NCBI RefSeq assembly: GCF_011694515.1
Contig: NZ_CP050192.1
Span: 3,159,301-3,223,300, forward strand
Direction: 5' to 3'
DNA: 64,000 nucleotides
From: Mycobacterium sp. DL592
Lineage (GTDB): Bacteria; Actinomycetota; Actinomycetes; Mycobacteriales; Mycobacteriaceae
Below the pieces are notes generated by a model. It had not been told where the DNA came from, did no database searches, and worked only from the letters and a program-made list of their open reading frames with translations. Of this stretch, positions 47,006-56,239 are shown in pieces (positions within the stretch are counted from its first letter, which is position 1; each line of letters begins with the position of its first letter). Both the position numbers and the translations under genes were made by a program.

Positions 47006-48139
47006 CTACGTGCGGCGGCTCACGAGCCGCCAGCAGCCGTCCTCGCGACGGGCCAGTCCGGCGATCTCCAGCATTGCCAGCGGTCCGAGCACCGCGGTCG
47101 GCGCCAGACCTGAAGCGACCGCGATCTCATCCGCGCTGAGAACGCCGCGCGCCGGCAGCGCCTCGTACACCTGCTTCTCGGGAACACTCAGACCGTCGAG
47201 CGGGCCGACCGGACGTGGCTCTTCATCGGCGAATTCACCTGCCCGACCGACTAATTCGACCACCTCCTCGGCTCGGGTCACCAGCTCAGCGCCGCTACGC
47301 AGCAGCACATGACATCCCATCGAGGACGCCGACGTCACGGGGCCGGGCACCGCGCAGACCACCCTGCCGAGGGCTCGCGCCCACGCGGCGGTGTTCGCCG
47401 CCCCGCTGCGCACGCCAGCCTCCACCACCACCGTGGCCGCGCCCAGCGCCGCCACCAGCCGATTGCGGGTCAAGAAGCGGTGTCGCGCCGGGCGTACGCC
47501 CGGCGGGTACTCCGTGAGCAGCAGGCCGGAACCACTGATGCGGTGCAGCAGCGACGAGTGACCGGCCGGATACAGAACATCGATACCGCCGGCCAGCACC
47601 GCCACGGTCTGCCCCTCAGCAGCCAGCGCGGTGCGGTGCGCTACGCCGTCGATGCCGTATGCGCCGCCGGAGACCACGGTGACCTCATGCTCGGCCAGCC
47701 CCGCGGCCAAGTCGGCGGCGACGTGTTCGCCGTACCCGGAGGCCGCTCGCGTCCCCACGATGGCCGCAGCTCGCTCCGCGACCTCGTCAAGCCGGGCCGG
47801 GCCGATTGCCCACAACGCGATCGGTGGCCGGCCCTGTGGCTTCTCGCGCACCGCGGACCCGCCGAAGGCCGCGAAGGCCAGGGTCGGCCACTCGTCATCG
47901 TCGGGCGTGATCAGCCGGCCTCCGCGGCGCGCCAGGAGAGCCAGATCCGCTTCAGCCGCATCGATGTCACGCCGCGCGGCCGTGCGTTCACGCAACGCAT
48001 CGCTCACCTCTGCCCGGGCGACCCGGCACGAAGCTTCCACAGGCCCGACTTCGCGGATCAACGCGGCGATCTCGTCACAAGGCGGTTCGGCGACCCGGGA
48101 CAGATACGCCCATGCCAACGTCCTGGCATCGACCGTCAT
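47006..48139 (-). CDS. dprA: DNA-processing protein A
   Basis: A 377-residue Rossmann-fold DNA-binding protein that in transformable bacteria loads RecA on incoming single-stranded DNA. AIVGTRAASGYGEHVA, VSGGAYGIDGVAH and GAATVVVEAGVRSG are DprA signatures; a winged-helix-like C-terminus follows. ATG at 48139 overlaps the comM stop by 4 bp. The dprA-comM-yraN trio is conserved in mycobacteria. Confidence 0.93.
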   Translation of the reverse strand: MTVDARTLAWAYLSRVAEPPCDEIAALIREVGPVEASCRVARAEVSDALRERTAARRDIDAAEADLALLARRGGRLITPDDDEWPTLAFAAFGGSAVREKPQGRPPIALWAIGPARLDEVAERAAAIVGTRAASGYGEHVAADLAAGLAEHEVTVVSGGAYGIDGVAHRTALAAEGQTVAVLAGGIDVLYPAGHSSLLHRISGSGLLLTEYPPGVRPARHRFLTRNRLVAALGAATVVVEAGVRSGAANTAAWARALGRVVCAVPGPVTSASSMGCHVLLRSGAELVTRAEEVVELVGRAGEFADEEPRPVGPLDGLSVPEKQVYEALPARGVLSADEIAVASGLAPTAVLGPLAMLEIAGLARREDGCWRLVSRRT

Positions 48140-49647
48140 GGCTTTGCTCCGCCCTGGCGGAAGCTCAATGCCACCGCCACGTCGTCGATGCTCGGCGTCG
48201 TGCGTCCAGCGAGATCCGCTAACGTCCACGCGACCCGCAGTGACCTGTCAACGCCCCGGATGCTCAGTACGCCGCGTTCGAGTGCACTTTTCAGCGGTGC
48301 CATCGCGCTGTTGTCGAGCCGGAACTTTCGGCGCAGCACCGAGCCGGTGACTTCGGCGTTGGTGGTGAAGCCGTATCGGTGCCAGCGGGCGGCAGCCGCC
48401 GCGCGTGCCGTCGCAACACGATCACGCACGGCGGCAGTGGGTTCGGCCGCATCGGGCGCGAAGGCACCGGCGCGCACCATGTGCATCTCGACCCGCAGAT
48501 CCACCCGATCCATCAGCGGTCCGGAGAGCTTGCCGAGATAGCGACGCTTCTCCAACGAGGTGCAGATGCAGTCCTTCGGATCGGTTTGCGCACAGGCGCA
48601 CGGGTTGGCCGCCATCACGAGCTGAAACCGCGCGGGATAACACGCCACACCGTCACGTCGGGCAAGCCGAATCTCGCCGTCCTCCAAGGGTGTTCGAAGG
48701 GATTCGAGGACGCTGACCCGAATCTCGGCACATTCGTCGAGGAAGAGCACACCGCGATGAGCGCGACTGACGGCACCGGGACGGGCCATGCCCGAGCCGC
48801 CACCGACCAGGGCGGCCACACTCGACGAATGGTGCGGCGCGATGAAGGGCGGACGAGTGATCAGCGGGGTGGTCTCGGACAGCGTTCCAACCACCGAATG
48901 AATGGCGGTAACCTCCAGCGCCTCGCTCTCGGTGAGTTCGGGTAGTAGCCCGGGGAGCCGTTGCGCCAGCATGGTTTTCCCCACTCCGGGCGGGCCGGTG
49001 AGCATCAGGTGGTGAGCTCCGGCGGCGGCGACCTCGACAGCAAACCGGGCGTGGCTCTGGCCCACCACGTCAGCCAGGTCGGCGACCGGATCGGTCTGCG
49101 GGACCGATATGTCGACGCGATCGGCGAGCGCAGCCTTGCCCCTTAACCAGCCGTGCAGCTGCCGCAGTGTCTGGGCGCCAAGGACTTCGATCCCGTCGAC
49201 CAGGCTGGCTTCGGCGAGGTTGGCGACAGGAACAACGACGGTGGGCCAGCCTTGTCGTTTGGCCGCCAGGACAGCTGGAAGTACGCCGCGCACGGACCGG
49301 ATCCGGCCGTCGAGAGCCAACTCTCCCAGCAGCACCGTCTTTTCCAGCCGATCCCACGGCTTCTTGTGGCTCGCGGAAAGCACCGCGGCCGCGATCGCGA
49401 TGTCGTATAGCGAGCCGGCCTTGGCCAAGGTCGCCGGGGACAGCGCCAGCGTCAGTCGCGATGTGGGCCATTCGTGGCCGCAGTTGGTGATTGCCGCACG
49501 TATCCGGTCTCGGGACTCCCGCAGCGCGGCGTCGGGCAGCCCCACCAGATACACCCCGGGCAGTCCCGTGCTGATGTCGGCCTCGATCTCGACGATCTCG
49601 CCGTCCAGCCCGCGCACAGCCACCGAGTAGGCCCGTCCCAGCGCCAT
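48136..49647 (-). CDS. comM: ComM-family AAA+ ATPase (YifB)
   Basis: A 503-residue Mg-chelatase-like AAA+ protein. The N-terminal Lon-like domain starts GLPGVYLVGLPDAALRES; the ATPase has Walker A LTGPPGVGKT and Walker B GVLFLDECAE. A C-x-C-x6-C-x-C stretch (NPCACAQTDPKDCIC) is conserved in the family. ComM acts as a branch-migration helicase in Gram-negative transformation. ATG at 49647 shares one base with the yraN stop. Confidence 0.94.
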   Translation of the reverse strand: MALGRAYSVAVRGLDGEIVEIEADISTGLPGVYLVGLPDAALRESRDRIRAAITNCGHEWPTSRLTLALSPATLAKAGSLYDIAIAAAVLSASHKKPWDRLEKTVLLGELALDGRIRSVRGVLPAVLAAKRQGWPTVVVPVANLAEASLVDGIEVLGAQTLRQLHGWLRGKAALADRVDISVPQTDPVADLADVVGQSHARFAVEVAAAGAHHLMLTGPPGVGKTMLAQRLPGLLPELTESEALEVTAIHSVVGTLSETTPLITRPPFIAPHHSSSVAALVGGGSGMARPGAVSRAHRGVLFLDECAEIRVSVLESLRTPLEDGEIRLARRDGVACYPARFQLVMAANPCACAQTDPKDCICTSLEKRRYLGKLSGPLMDRVDLRVEMHMVRAGAFAPDAAEPTAAVRDRVATARAAAAARWHRYGFTTNAEVTGSVLRRKFRLDNSAMAPLKSALERGVLSIRGVDRSLRVAWTLADLAGRTTPSIDDVAVALSFRQGGAKP

Positions 49648-50030
49648 CAGCCGACGCCCTTCAGGTGAAAGACCTCCGGGTCGCGCTGCCTGCCGACCCG
49701 CACCCCGATCACGTCGATGCGGATGGCCGGCCAACGCTGCTCCTGCTCGGCCAGCCACAGCCCGGCGAGCCGCCGCAGTCGGCGAACTTTCTGCGGTGTC
49801 ACGGAGTAGGCCAAGCCACCGAAGCCGTCGCCGCTGCGGGTCTTGACCTCGACGAACACCACCGTGCCGTCGGCGTCGGCCGCGATCACGTCGAGTTCGC
49901 CGTAGCGGCAGCGCCAGTTGCGGGCCACGATTCGCGATCCCAGGGATGTCAGATGGTCGACGGCGCGCTGCTCACCCAGCGCGCCCAGCTGGCCACGCGT
50001 CAACATTGTCATGCCCGCAGCGTCGGTCAC
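49647..50030 (-). CDS. YraN/UPF0102 endonuclease-fold protein (Rv2898c type)
   Basis: A 127-residue protein with the UPF0102 restriction-endonuclease-like fold: NWRCRYGELDVIA and VVFVEVKTRSG carry the predicted nuclease residues E-D-ExK. GTG at 50030 or ATG at 50012 are possible starts. Function unknown; it is linked to comM and dprA in many genomes. Confidence 0.9.
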   Translation of the reverse strand: MTDAAGMTMLTRGQLGALGEQRAVDHLTSLGSRIVARNWRCRYGELDVIAADADGTVVFVEVKTRSGDGFGGLAYSVTPQKVRRLRRLAGLWLAEQEQRWPAIRIDVIGVRVGRQRDPEVFHLKGVG

Positions 50031-50121
50031 GACCCCGACATCTCGTCGACATCAACGGCGGCGCAGGCCGGTTAGACCGCTGGTTATCCCCAGACGCCCC
50101 TTCGTCCACAGCCGGAACGCG

Positions 50122-53100
50122 TCAGGGCACCGTGATCGGCTGGCCGTTGAGCGTGAACCCGGTGGCGGTGTAACTGCTCGACGGGGCGTTGGTCGCGAAC
50201 ACAGGCAGTGCGCTGTCGGTCAGCGCGATGTTCTTCAGCACCACGCCGGAGATCCGCCCAGCACCAGGGTCGAGGATGATGCCGGTGGAGCGCTGGGCCC
50301 ACTGCGGGGTGTCGGAGATCGCCAGATCCGAGATACTCACCGTGCTGATCGTGGATGCCGAGCTGCCCGAGTACACCAGGATCGCGCCCTGGGCGATGTC
50401 GGTGCCGACCGCCGTCTCGACCAGCGAGCCGCCCTTGATCGTCACGTTCGAAACCGATTGCGTGTACCAGGGCGCGCCCTCGGCGGCGACGTACACCGCG
50501 GCGGCCCAGGTCTTCCACACGTGGATGTTGGAGAAGGTCACATTGTTCCCGCCGACCACGGCGATCCCGCGGCCATCGGATCCGTTGACCACCGGGTTTG
50601 TGACGACGATGTTCTGCGAGATCGGCTCGCCTGTGTAGGACACCACCACGACGCCGTCATCCTCGGTCCAAGCGGTCGAGGGATCGACGACGGTGCCGTC
50701 GTGGCTACCGCCGGTCATGTGGATCCCGTCGGCGCGGGTGTATCGGACCGTCGTGTGATCGAATGTGAAATTACTTGCACCGTAAGCGAATATCCCGGCG
50801 GCCGCTGATCCGGTGACGCTGACGTTCTTGAGGGTGTCGCTGTCGCCGGTGACCAGAAGCTTGTGCTGCTCGAGGGCTCCGTAGCGGAGGCCCTCGGTCG
50901 CCGCGGTCAGGTTGATGTTCTGCAGGGTGACGCCATTGGCGGTGATCTGCACCGAGGAGGTGGCGTCGTTGGTCGAGTTGATCGTCGCGCCGTTGCCGTC
51001 CACCGTCACCGAGGCGTTGCGCAGGTACAGAAGTCCCGCCACGTTGTAGGTGCGGCCGCGCTGGAGCCGAACGGTGGAACCGGGAGTCGCCGCATCGAGG
51101 ATGGCCTGCAGGGCGGCGGTGGCGTCCACGGCGCCGACCGGCACCGTCAACGGTCCTGTGTCGGTGACGGTTTCGGAGCTGGCGCTCTGCGAGTCGACCC
51201 GCCACACCCCGGTCGAGGTCGTCAGGTAGGCAGTTCCGTCGGCCCCGATCGTCACCGCACCGGACGGCAGGCCCACCATCGTGTGCCGCACTACGTTGCC
51301 GCCCGGTGCCATCACCGTCACCACCGAGGTGGCGAGCCCGCCTGCGTTGACCCCCGAACTCGTCTGGTAGACAGTGCCGTTGGCGGCGATGACCACTCCA
51401 CCCACCGGCTGGCCGGACTGGGTTCGGTCGGTGACCGACCCGTCAGCCGCCCAGGCCCGGATCACGGTGGTGTAGCCGCTCTGGGCATTGCCCGTGACGG
51501 TGGTCTGGAACACCTGCCCGTCGGGACGGACCACCAGGCCGCCCACGGGTTGGCCGGCCTGACTGCGCGAGACCACGGTGCCGTCGGGCTTGAACTGGTT
51601 CGTCCACGTGGTGGTGGCCGCCGAGTCGTAGCTGGTCTGGTACACGCTGCCGTCGGCTGCAAGAACGAGATCAGTTGCAGGAGAGCCATTCTGGACACTA
51701 ATCACCGCGATGTTGCCATCGGGGCTCAGCGCGGCGACGGTCGTCTTGCCGTTGGACACCGAGGCCTGATACGCGTAGCCGTCGCTGCCGATCAGCACAC
51801 CGCCGACGGGGGTGCCGGACCATGTCTTGCTGACCCGGGTGCCGCCGGGGGCGATGATCGTCACCGTGGAGCCGTTGATGGCATTGGTCTGGTAGGCCGT
51901 TCCGTCGGCGGCGACGACCGTGGTCGGCCGCACGCCCAGCACGCTGGTGCGCGCCGACGTGGTTCCGTCGGGGCGGATCGCCGTGATCGTGGTGGTGAAG
52001 GTGGCGGCGCTCTCGTCCCATAACGATGTTGTCTGGTAAGCGATTCCGCCCGAGCCGATGACGAGCTGGCCATCCGGCAGCCCGGTCAGGGTGTACTCGC
52101 GCGTCGAGCCACCGGGTGGGAGCACGTCGACCACTGTCGACTTCGCCATGTCGGTCTGGTAGACGAACGAGGTCTGGTACGCGGTGCCGTCGGTAGCGAC
52201 CACGATCGGACCGGCAGGCTCGCCCTGCTGGGTGTGGGTCGTGGTGGTGCCGTCGGCGCGCACCGTGCGGACCACGGTGGTGTAGCCGGGATTGGCGCTT
52301 CCGGCGGTGCTGGTGGCGTAGATGGCGCCGTCCGGCCCGACCACCACCGAGCTGCCGTTGGTGATGACGCCCGACTGGGTGTAGTCCACGACGGTGCCGT
52401 CGGCGCGCACGGCGCGCAGCACGGTGGTGTCGTTGGTGTAGTCGATGCTGCCCGGCCCGCCCGACGAACTGATCTGGTACGCGGTGCCGTTGGCGGCCAC
52501 CACCACGCCGGTGTACGTCTGGCCCGGCTGGCTGACCGTGGTCGACGTGCCGTCGGGACGGACGACGGTGACGTTGGTGTGGTAGCCGCTGGTCGCGGTG
52601 CCGCTCACCGTGGTCTGGTAGACCACCCCGCCGGAGCCTGCTACCGCGGCGGTGAACGGCTCCCCGGGCAGGGTGACCACGTCGGGCGGCACCGGCGGCA
52701 CCGGTGGCACTGGCGTGACATGGACAGTGACTGTGCTGGTAGCAGTGTGGCCGGGATCGCCGAGGAGGCCGAAGGTGAGCATGCTCAGCAGGCCCGAAAG
52801 CCCGTGGATGTGGAATCCGCTGCCGGCGTCGGATGCGGTGACGGCGAAGGTGTCGTCATAAGCGGTCAACCCGCCCCACGACGACGGCGGGGTGTAGGTG
52901 GCGGTGTCCCCGGCGGTGGCCAGGGTGCCGCCGCCGGTGCCGACTCCGCTGTTGGCGACGGTGTAGGTCAGGGTGTCGCCGTCGGGGTCGGTGGCGCCGA
53001 GCAGGAACGGCTGGCTGGTCTGACCCTTGGCCAGGGCCACCGCCACCGCCTGCGGGGTGAACACTGGGGTCGAGTTGAAGAAGGTGCGCTGGAACCAGCC

Positions 53101-53496
53101 GATGACCCCGCCGCCGGGCGCGGCGGTGTGGGCCGACGTGACAGAGGGCACGGATGCCGTGGAAGTCGTGGAAGCAGGGGCGGCAGCCGTCACCGGTGTT
53201 GTCGCGACGTCCACCACCCGGCTGTGGCCGACGGCAGCCGCGGCGCTGGTCACCGCGGTGGCCGGGGCGGCCGGCTGCAGCACGATGGGCCTGCGCGGTC
53301 CGGCGGCGGCTTGACGGCGGGCCGTGGACGTCCGTGATGCGGCGTTGCCGTGCGGTGCTGAGCTCCCGGTCGCCGATGTGGCACCGTCGGACGACGGGCT
53401 GGCGTCGGCGATCGCGATCCCACCGGCCATGGCACCGCCAATGCCCAACGCGACCGCGAGCGCGCCGACCCTACCGACATAGTTCGCGTGCTTCAT
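50122..53496 (-). CDS. Large secreted protein: Ig-like domain, 11 propeller-type repeats and C-terminal beta-helix
   Basis: A 1124-residue exported protein. Residues 1-30 are a signal peptide of the type seen on large mycobacterial surface proteins. Residues 35-130 are Ala/Ser/Thr-rich. Residues 140-262 form a cadherin/Ig-like domain (ATDPDGDTLTYTV), then a Pro-Val linker (262-272). Residues 275-765 contain eleven repeats of about 46 residues, each with (A/G)xDG-x-(A/V)YQT(S/T) at about 290, 336, 388, 436, 482, 530, 571, 614, 659, 705 and 752, likely one or two beta-propellers. Residues 785-1115 look like a right-handed beta-helix (pectin-lyase fold) with DGNGATIN and GIHMTGGS turns. Ligand and function unknown. 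Confidence 0.85.
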   Translation of the reverse strand: MKHANYVGRVGALAVALGIGGAMAGGIAIADASPSSDGATSATGSSAPHGNAASRTSTARRQAAAGPRRPIVLQPAAPATAVTSAAAAVGHSRVVDVATTPVTAAAPASTTSTASVPSVTSAHTAAPGGGVIGWFQRTFFNSTPVFTPQAVAVALAKGQTSQPFLLGATDPDGDTLTYTVANSGVGTGGGTLATAGDTATYTPPSSWGGLTAYDDTFAVTASDAGSGFHIHGLSGLLSMLTFGLLGDPGHTATSTVTVHVTPVPPVPPVPPDVVTLPGEPFTAAVAGSGGVVYQTTVSGTATSGYHTNVTVVRPDGTSTTVSQPGQTYTGVVVAANGTAYQISSSGGPGSIDYTNDTTVLRAVRADGTVVDYTQSGVITNGSSVVVGPDGAIYATSTAGSANPGYTTVVRTVRADGTTTTHTQQGEPAGPIVVATDGTAYQTSFVYQTDMAKSTVVDVLPPGGSTREYTLTGLPDGQLVIGSGGIAYQTTSLWDESAATFTTTITAIRPDGTTSARTSVLGVRPTTVVAADGTAYQTNAINGSTVTIIAPGGTRVSKTWSGTPVGGVLIGSDGYAYQASVSNGKTTVAALSPDGNIAVISVQNGSPATDLVLAADGSVYQTSYDSAATTTWTNQFKPDGTVVSRSQAGQPVGGLVVRPDGQVFQTTVTGNAQSGYTTVIRAWAADGSVTDRTQSGQPVGGVVIAANGTVYQTSSGVNAGGLATSVVTVMAPGGNVVRHTMVGLPSGAVTIGADGTAYLTTSTGVWRVDSQSASSETVTDTGPLTVPVGAVDATAALQAILDAATPGSTVRLQRGRTYNVAGLLYLRNASVTVDGNGATINSTNDATSSVQITANGVTLQNINLTAATEGLRYGALEQHKLLVTGDSDTLKNVSVTGSAAAGIFAYGASNFTFDHTTVRYTRADGIHMTGGSHDGTVVDPSTAWTEDDGVVVVSYTGEPISQNIVVTNPVVNGSDGRGIAVVGGNNVTFSNIHVWKTWAAAVYVAAEGAPWYTQSVSNVTIKGGSLVETAVGTDIAQGAILVYSGSSASTISTVSISDLAISDTPQWAQRSTGIILDPGAGRISGVVLKNIALTDSALPVFATNAPSSSYTATGFTLNGQPITVP

Positions 53497-53611
53497 GGTC
53501 CCCCCACGAAAGCCCAGCGCACCGTGGCGCTGTAGCTCACGCCGAGATTAACTCAGCACGAGCGCCGTTGCTGCGGAATAGTCCACTGCGCAATTAGATA
53601 GGGGCCAAAAG

Positions 53612-53917
53612 TCACTCAGGGAGACGAAGTTCGGGCTTCTCGACTTCCTCGATGTTCACGTCTTTGAATGTGATAACACGTACTTGCTTGACGAAACGTG
53701 CTGGTCGGTACATGTCCCATACCCACGCGTCAGTGAGCCGCAATTCGAAGTAGACCTCGCCGTCAGTGTTCCGCGGAACCATTTCGACACTGTTTGCTAG
53801 ATAGAAACGGCGCTCCGTTTCTACGACGTAGCTGAACTGACCGACGATGTCCTTGTATTCGCGGTACAACGAGAGTTCCATCTCGGTTTCGTACTTTTCG
53901 AGATCTTCGGCACTCAT
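53612..53917 (-). CDS. DUF2469 protein (Rv2901c type)
   Basis: A 101-residue highly charged cytoplasmic protein. The sequence begins MSAEDLEKYETEMELSLYR and includes VETERRFYLANSVE, matching the actinobacterial DUF2469 family. ATG at 53917 gives the family length. Function unknown; its position beside rnhB and lepB is conserved in mycobacteria. Confidence 0.9.
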   Translation of the reverse strand: MSAEDLEKYETEMELSLYREYKDIVGQFSYVVETERRFYLANSVEMVPRNTDGEVYFELRLTDAWVWDMYRPARFVKQVRVITFKDVNIEEVEKPELRLPE

Positions 53918-53964
53918 CGGCTCAGCGGTCCTCTTGTCTGCTCGTCGTCGTTGTCCATCTTGAC

Positions 53965-54678
53965 TCACCCCTGCCCGCCACGCCGCGCAGGTGCGCAGTC
54001 GGCGACCACGTGGGTACCCGCACCACCCGCAACCCGTCGGACGTTGATGAAGGAGTAGCGATGCTGGCTGCACGGGCCCAGTGCGGTGAGCGCCGCACTG
54101 TGTGCCGGAGTGCTGTACCCCTTGTGGTCGGCGAAACCATAGCCTGGATGCTCGGCCTCCATCGCCACCATCAATCGATCTCTGCTCACCTTGGCCAAAA
54201 CGCTGGCCGCCGCGATGCACGCCGCCGCAGCGTCCCCACCCACCACGGGCAGCGACGGCATCGGCAGCCCCGGCACCCGGAACCCGTCGGACAGGACGTA
54301 TCCGGGCCGCAGTGACAGCCCGGCCACGGCTCGGCGCATGCCCTCGATATTGGCGACGTGCACACCGCGCCGGTCCACCTCAGCAGCGGGGATGAACACC
54401 ACGTGATAGGCCAGCGCGTACCGCCGGATTAACGGGAACAGCTCCTCGCGCGACTTCTCCGTGAGCTTCTTCGAATCGTCGAGCGCGGCGAGGCTCTCGA
54501 ACCGGTTTGGCCCGAGCACACAGGCCGCGACCACCAGCGGACCGGCGCAGGCGCCCCGTCCCACTTCGTCGACCCCGGCCACCGGTCCCAGCCCACTGCG
54601 GTACAGCGCGGACTCCAGCGTGCGAAGACCCGACGATTTGCGGATCACTGTGCGCGGCGGCCACGTCATCGCGGGCAC
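53965..54678 (-). CDS. rnhB: Ribonuclease HII
   Basis: A 237-residue enzyme cleaving RNA in RNA-DNA hybrids. The active-site acidic residues are seen in [15 protein letters not shown] (Asp-Glu) and in the later DGFRVPG and [17 protein letters not shown] segments. GTG at 54678 or ATG at 54669 are possible starts. It lies 3 bp downstream of lepB. Confidence 0.95.
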   Translation of the reverse strand: MPAMTWPPRTVIRKSSGLRTLESALYRSGLGPVAGVDEVGRGACAGPLVVAACVLGPNRFESLAALDDSKKLTEKSREELFPLIRRYALAYHVVFIPAAEVDRRGVHVANIEGMRRAVAGLSLRPGYVLSDGFRVPGLPMPSLPVVGGDAAAACIAAASVLAKVSRDRLMVAMEAEHPGYGFADHKGYSTPAHSAALTALGPCSQHRYSFINVRRVAGGAGTHVVADCAPARRGGQG

Positions 54679-54681
54679 GGG

Positions 54682-55503
54682 TCAGCCCTGCTGCGGGTCG
54701 ACCGAGGTCACACCACCCCACCGAGACGGCGGCCATGCGATGAACCGCGCCTTGCCGATCACGTTGCTCACCGGCACGGTGCCCGTCATAGGGTCCCCAG
54801 TGCACAGGATGCCCTTCTGGGCGTCGGCAGGGGTGCTGGTGCAGTGAGCTCGCGAATCCGCCGAATGGGTGCGGTTGTCCCCCATCACCCACAGCCGGCC
54901 GTCCGGCACCTTGACCGGGCCGAACTCGTTGCCCAAGCACGGGTAGACCAGCGGGTCGGCCATCATGGTCTGGGCGTTGAGGTAGGGCTCCTTGAGCGGC
55001 TTGCCGTCGACGGTTAGGCCCGAATCGGCGCGGCACTCCACGGTTTGACCGCCGACCGCGATGACGCGCTTGACCAGATCGTTCTCGTCCGGCGGAACGA
55101 AGCCGACGAACGACAGCGCATTCTGCACGGTACGGATCGCGGCGTTGTCCGAGCGGATCGACTTGTAGCCGACGTTCCAGTTCGGCGGGCCCTTGAAGAC
55201 GATGACGTCACCGGGTTCCGGCGTGCTGAACCGGTAGGTGACCTTGTCCACCATGATTCGGTCGCCGGTGCAGCCGTTGCATCCGTGCAGGGTGGGCTCC
55301 ATCGACTCCGACGGAATCAGATACGGACGGGCCACGAACGTGAGCATCACGTAGTAGAGGACCAGCGCGATGCCGACGAGGATGGCGCCCTCGCGCAGCG
55401 CTGAGCGCTTCTTGTCGCCCTGTTCGGGAGTGGATTCGCCCGGAGCATCCGCCTCCGTGGAGACGTCCGGCGTGGAGTCGGCCGAGCCTGCGTTGTCGGT
55501 CAC
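54682..55503 (-). CDS. lepB: Signal peptidase I
   Basis: A 273-residue membrane serine protease that cleaves Sec and Tat signal peptides. After a polar N-terminal stretch and one membrane helix (residues about 40-60), the catalytic Ser lies in PSESMEPT and the Lys in VKRVIAVGG; GDNRTHSADSR is the conserved box E. The start is GTG at 55503. The loop C-x2-C (GCNGCTGDR) after the Ser motif is common in actinobacterial LepB. Confidence 0.96.
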   Translation of the reverse strand: MTDNAGSADSTPDVSTEADAPGESTPEQGDKKRSALREGAILVGIALVLYYVMLTFVARPYLIPSESMEPTLHGCNGCTGDRIMVDKVTYRFSTPEPGDVIVFKGPPNWNVGYKSIRSDNAAIRTVQNALSFVGFVPPDENDLVKRVIAVGGQTVECRADSGLTVDGKPLKEPYLNAQTMMADPLVYPCLGNEFGPVKVPDGRLWVMGDNRTHSADSRAHCTSTPADAQKGILCTGDPMTGTVPVSNVIGKARFIAWPPSRWGGVTSVDPQQG

Positions 55504-55544
55504 GTGATCAGCGTAGCCAGCCGGCCCGACTGTTCAGCGTTCCG

Positions 55545-55597
55545 ATGTCGAAGCTCAGCGCTTCTCAGGGGCCGCATGTCGAAGCTCAGCGCTTCTC
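55545..55597. repeat. Duplicated 22-bp segment over the rplS stop codon
   Basis: ATGTCGAAGCTCAGCGCTTCTC occurs at 55545-55566 and again at 55576-55597, 31 bp apart. The second copy covers the last codons and stop of rplS; the first lies just past it. It seems to be a small local duplication. Confidence 0.85.
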
Positions 55598-55927
55598 CTT
55601 GATCTTGGCCTTCTTGCCCCGAAGCTCGCGCAGGTAGTACAGCTTGGCGCGGCGGACGTCACCGCGGGTGAGGACCTCGATGTGGTCGATGTTGGGCGAG
55701 TGCACCGGGAAGGTGCGCTCGACGCCCACGCCGTAGCTCTCCTTGCGCACGGTGAAGGTCTCGCGGATGCCACCGCCGGAACGACGGATCACCACACCCT
55801 TGAAGACCTGGATGCGCGACTTGTTGCCCTCGATGACCTTCACGTGAACATTCACGGTGTCGCCGGGGCTGAAGGTCGGGATGTCGTCGCGCAGCGACGC
55901 TTGATCGACGAAGTCCAGCGTGTTCAT
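55586..55927 (-). CDS. rplS: 50S ribosomal protein L19
   Basis: A 113-residue ribosomal protein at the 30S-50S interface. [20 protein letters not shown] and [19 protein letters not shown] are signatures. ATG at 55927 (MNTLDFVD) is the family start; the upstream in-frame ATG at 55972 is inside the leader. Confidence 0.97.
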   Translation of the reverse strand: MNTLDFVDQASLRDDIPTFSPGDTVNVHVKVIEGNKSRIQVFKGVVIRRSGGGIRETFTVRKESYGVGVERTFPVHSPNIDHIEVLTRGDVRRAKLYYLRELRGKKAKIKEKR

Positions 55928-56068
55928 CGGTGACACTTCCTTGCGTTCGCGGCTGCGGCCGACAACCTGCACACGGGGTGCAGGCGGCCGTCGAGCCGAT
56001 TGGATTCGGGCACGTGGTGTGTGTCGCAGCAGGCGGAAAGAAGTTCGGCCCGCGCGGGCAACTGCTCA

Positions 56069-56080
56069 ATTGTGCCAGAT
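56069..56080 (-). promoter_or_regulatory. Candidate rplS promoter element ATCTGGCACAAT
   Basis: Read on the minus strand, ATCTGGCACAAT contains an extended -10 (TGGCACAAT); TTTCAC about 18 bp upstream is a possible -35. The same 12 bases occur upstream of rpsP. The leader to the rplS ATG would be about 135 nt. The 312-bp region 55928-56239 is shared with the divergent LppW-like gene, and nothing else was assigned in it. Confidence 0.5.
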
Positions 56081-56239
56081 GGGCCGCGAGCAGTGAAATC
56101 GCGCGACCCGCCGAGGTCACGGGGATGTACCGGTGAGCTAACACTGCGGTGTACAAAAGGTACGGTTAACCTGAACTGACGGGCCGCGACGCAGCAAGCC
56201 CTTCCCCTGCGTACCACGATTCCCGACAAGGAGAGGACC

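Noticed and set aside
55545..55597. 22-bp direct repeat as an attachment site
   Set aside because: Copies are 31 bp apart with nothing between them, so no element could be flanked; a local duplication is simpler.
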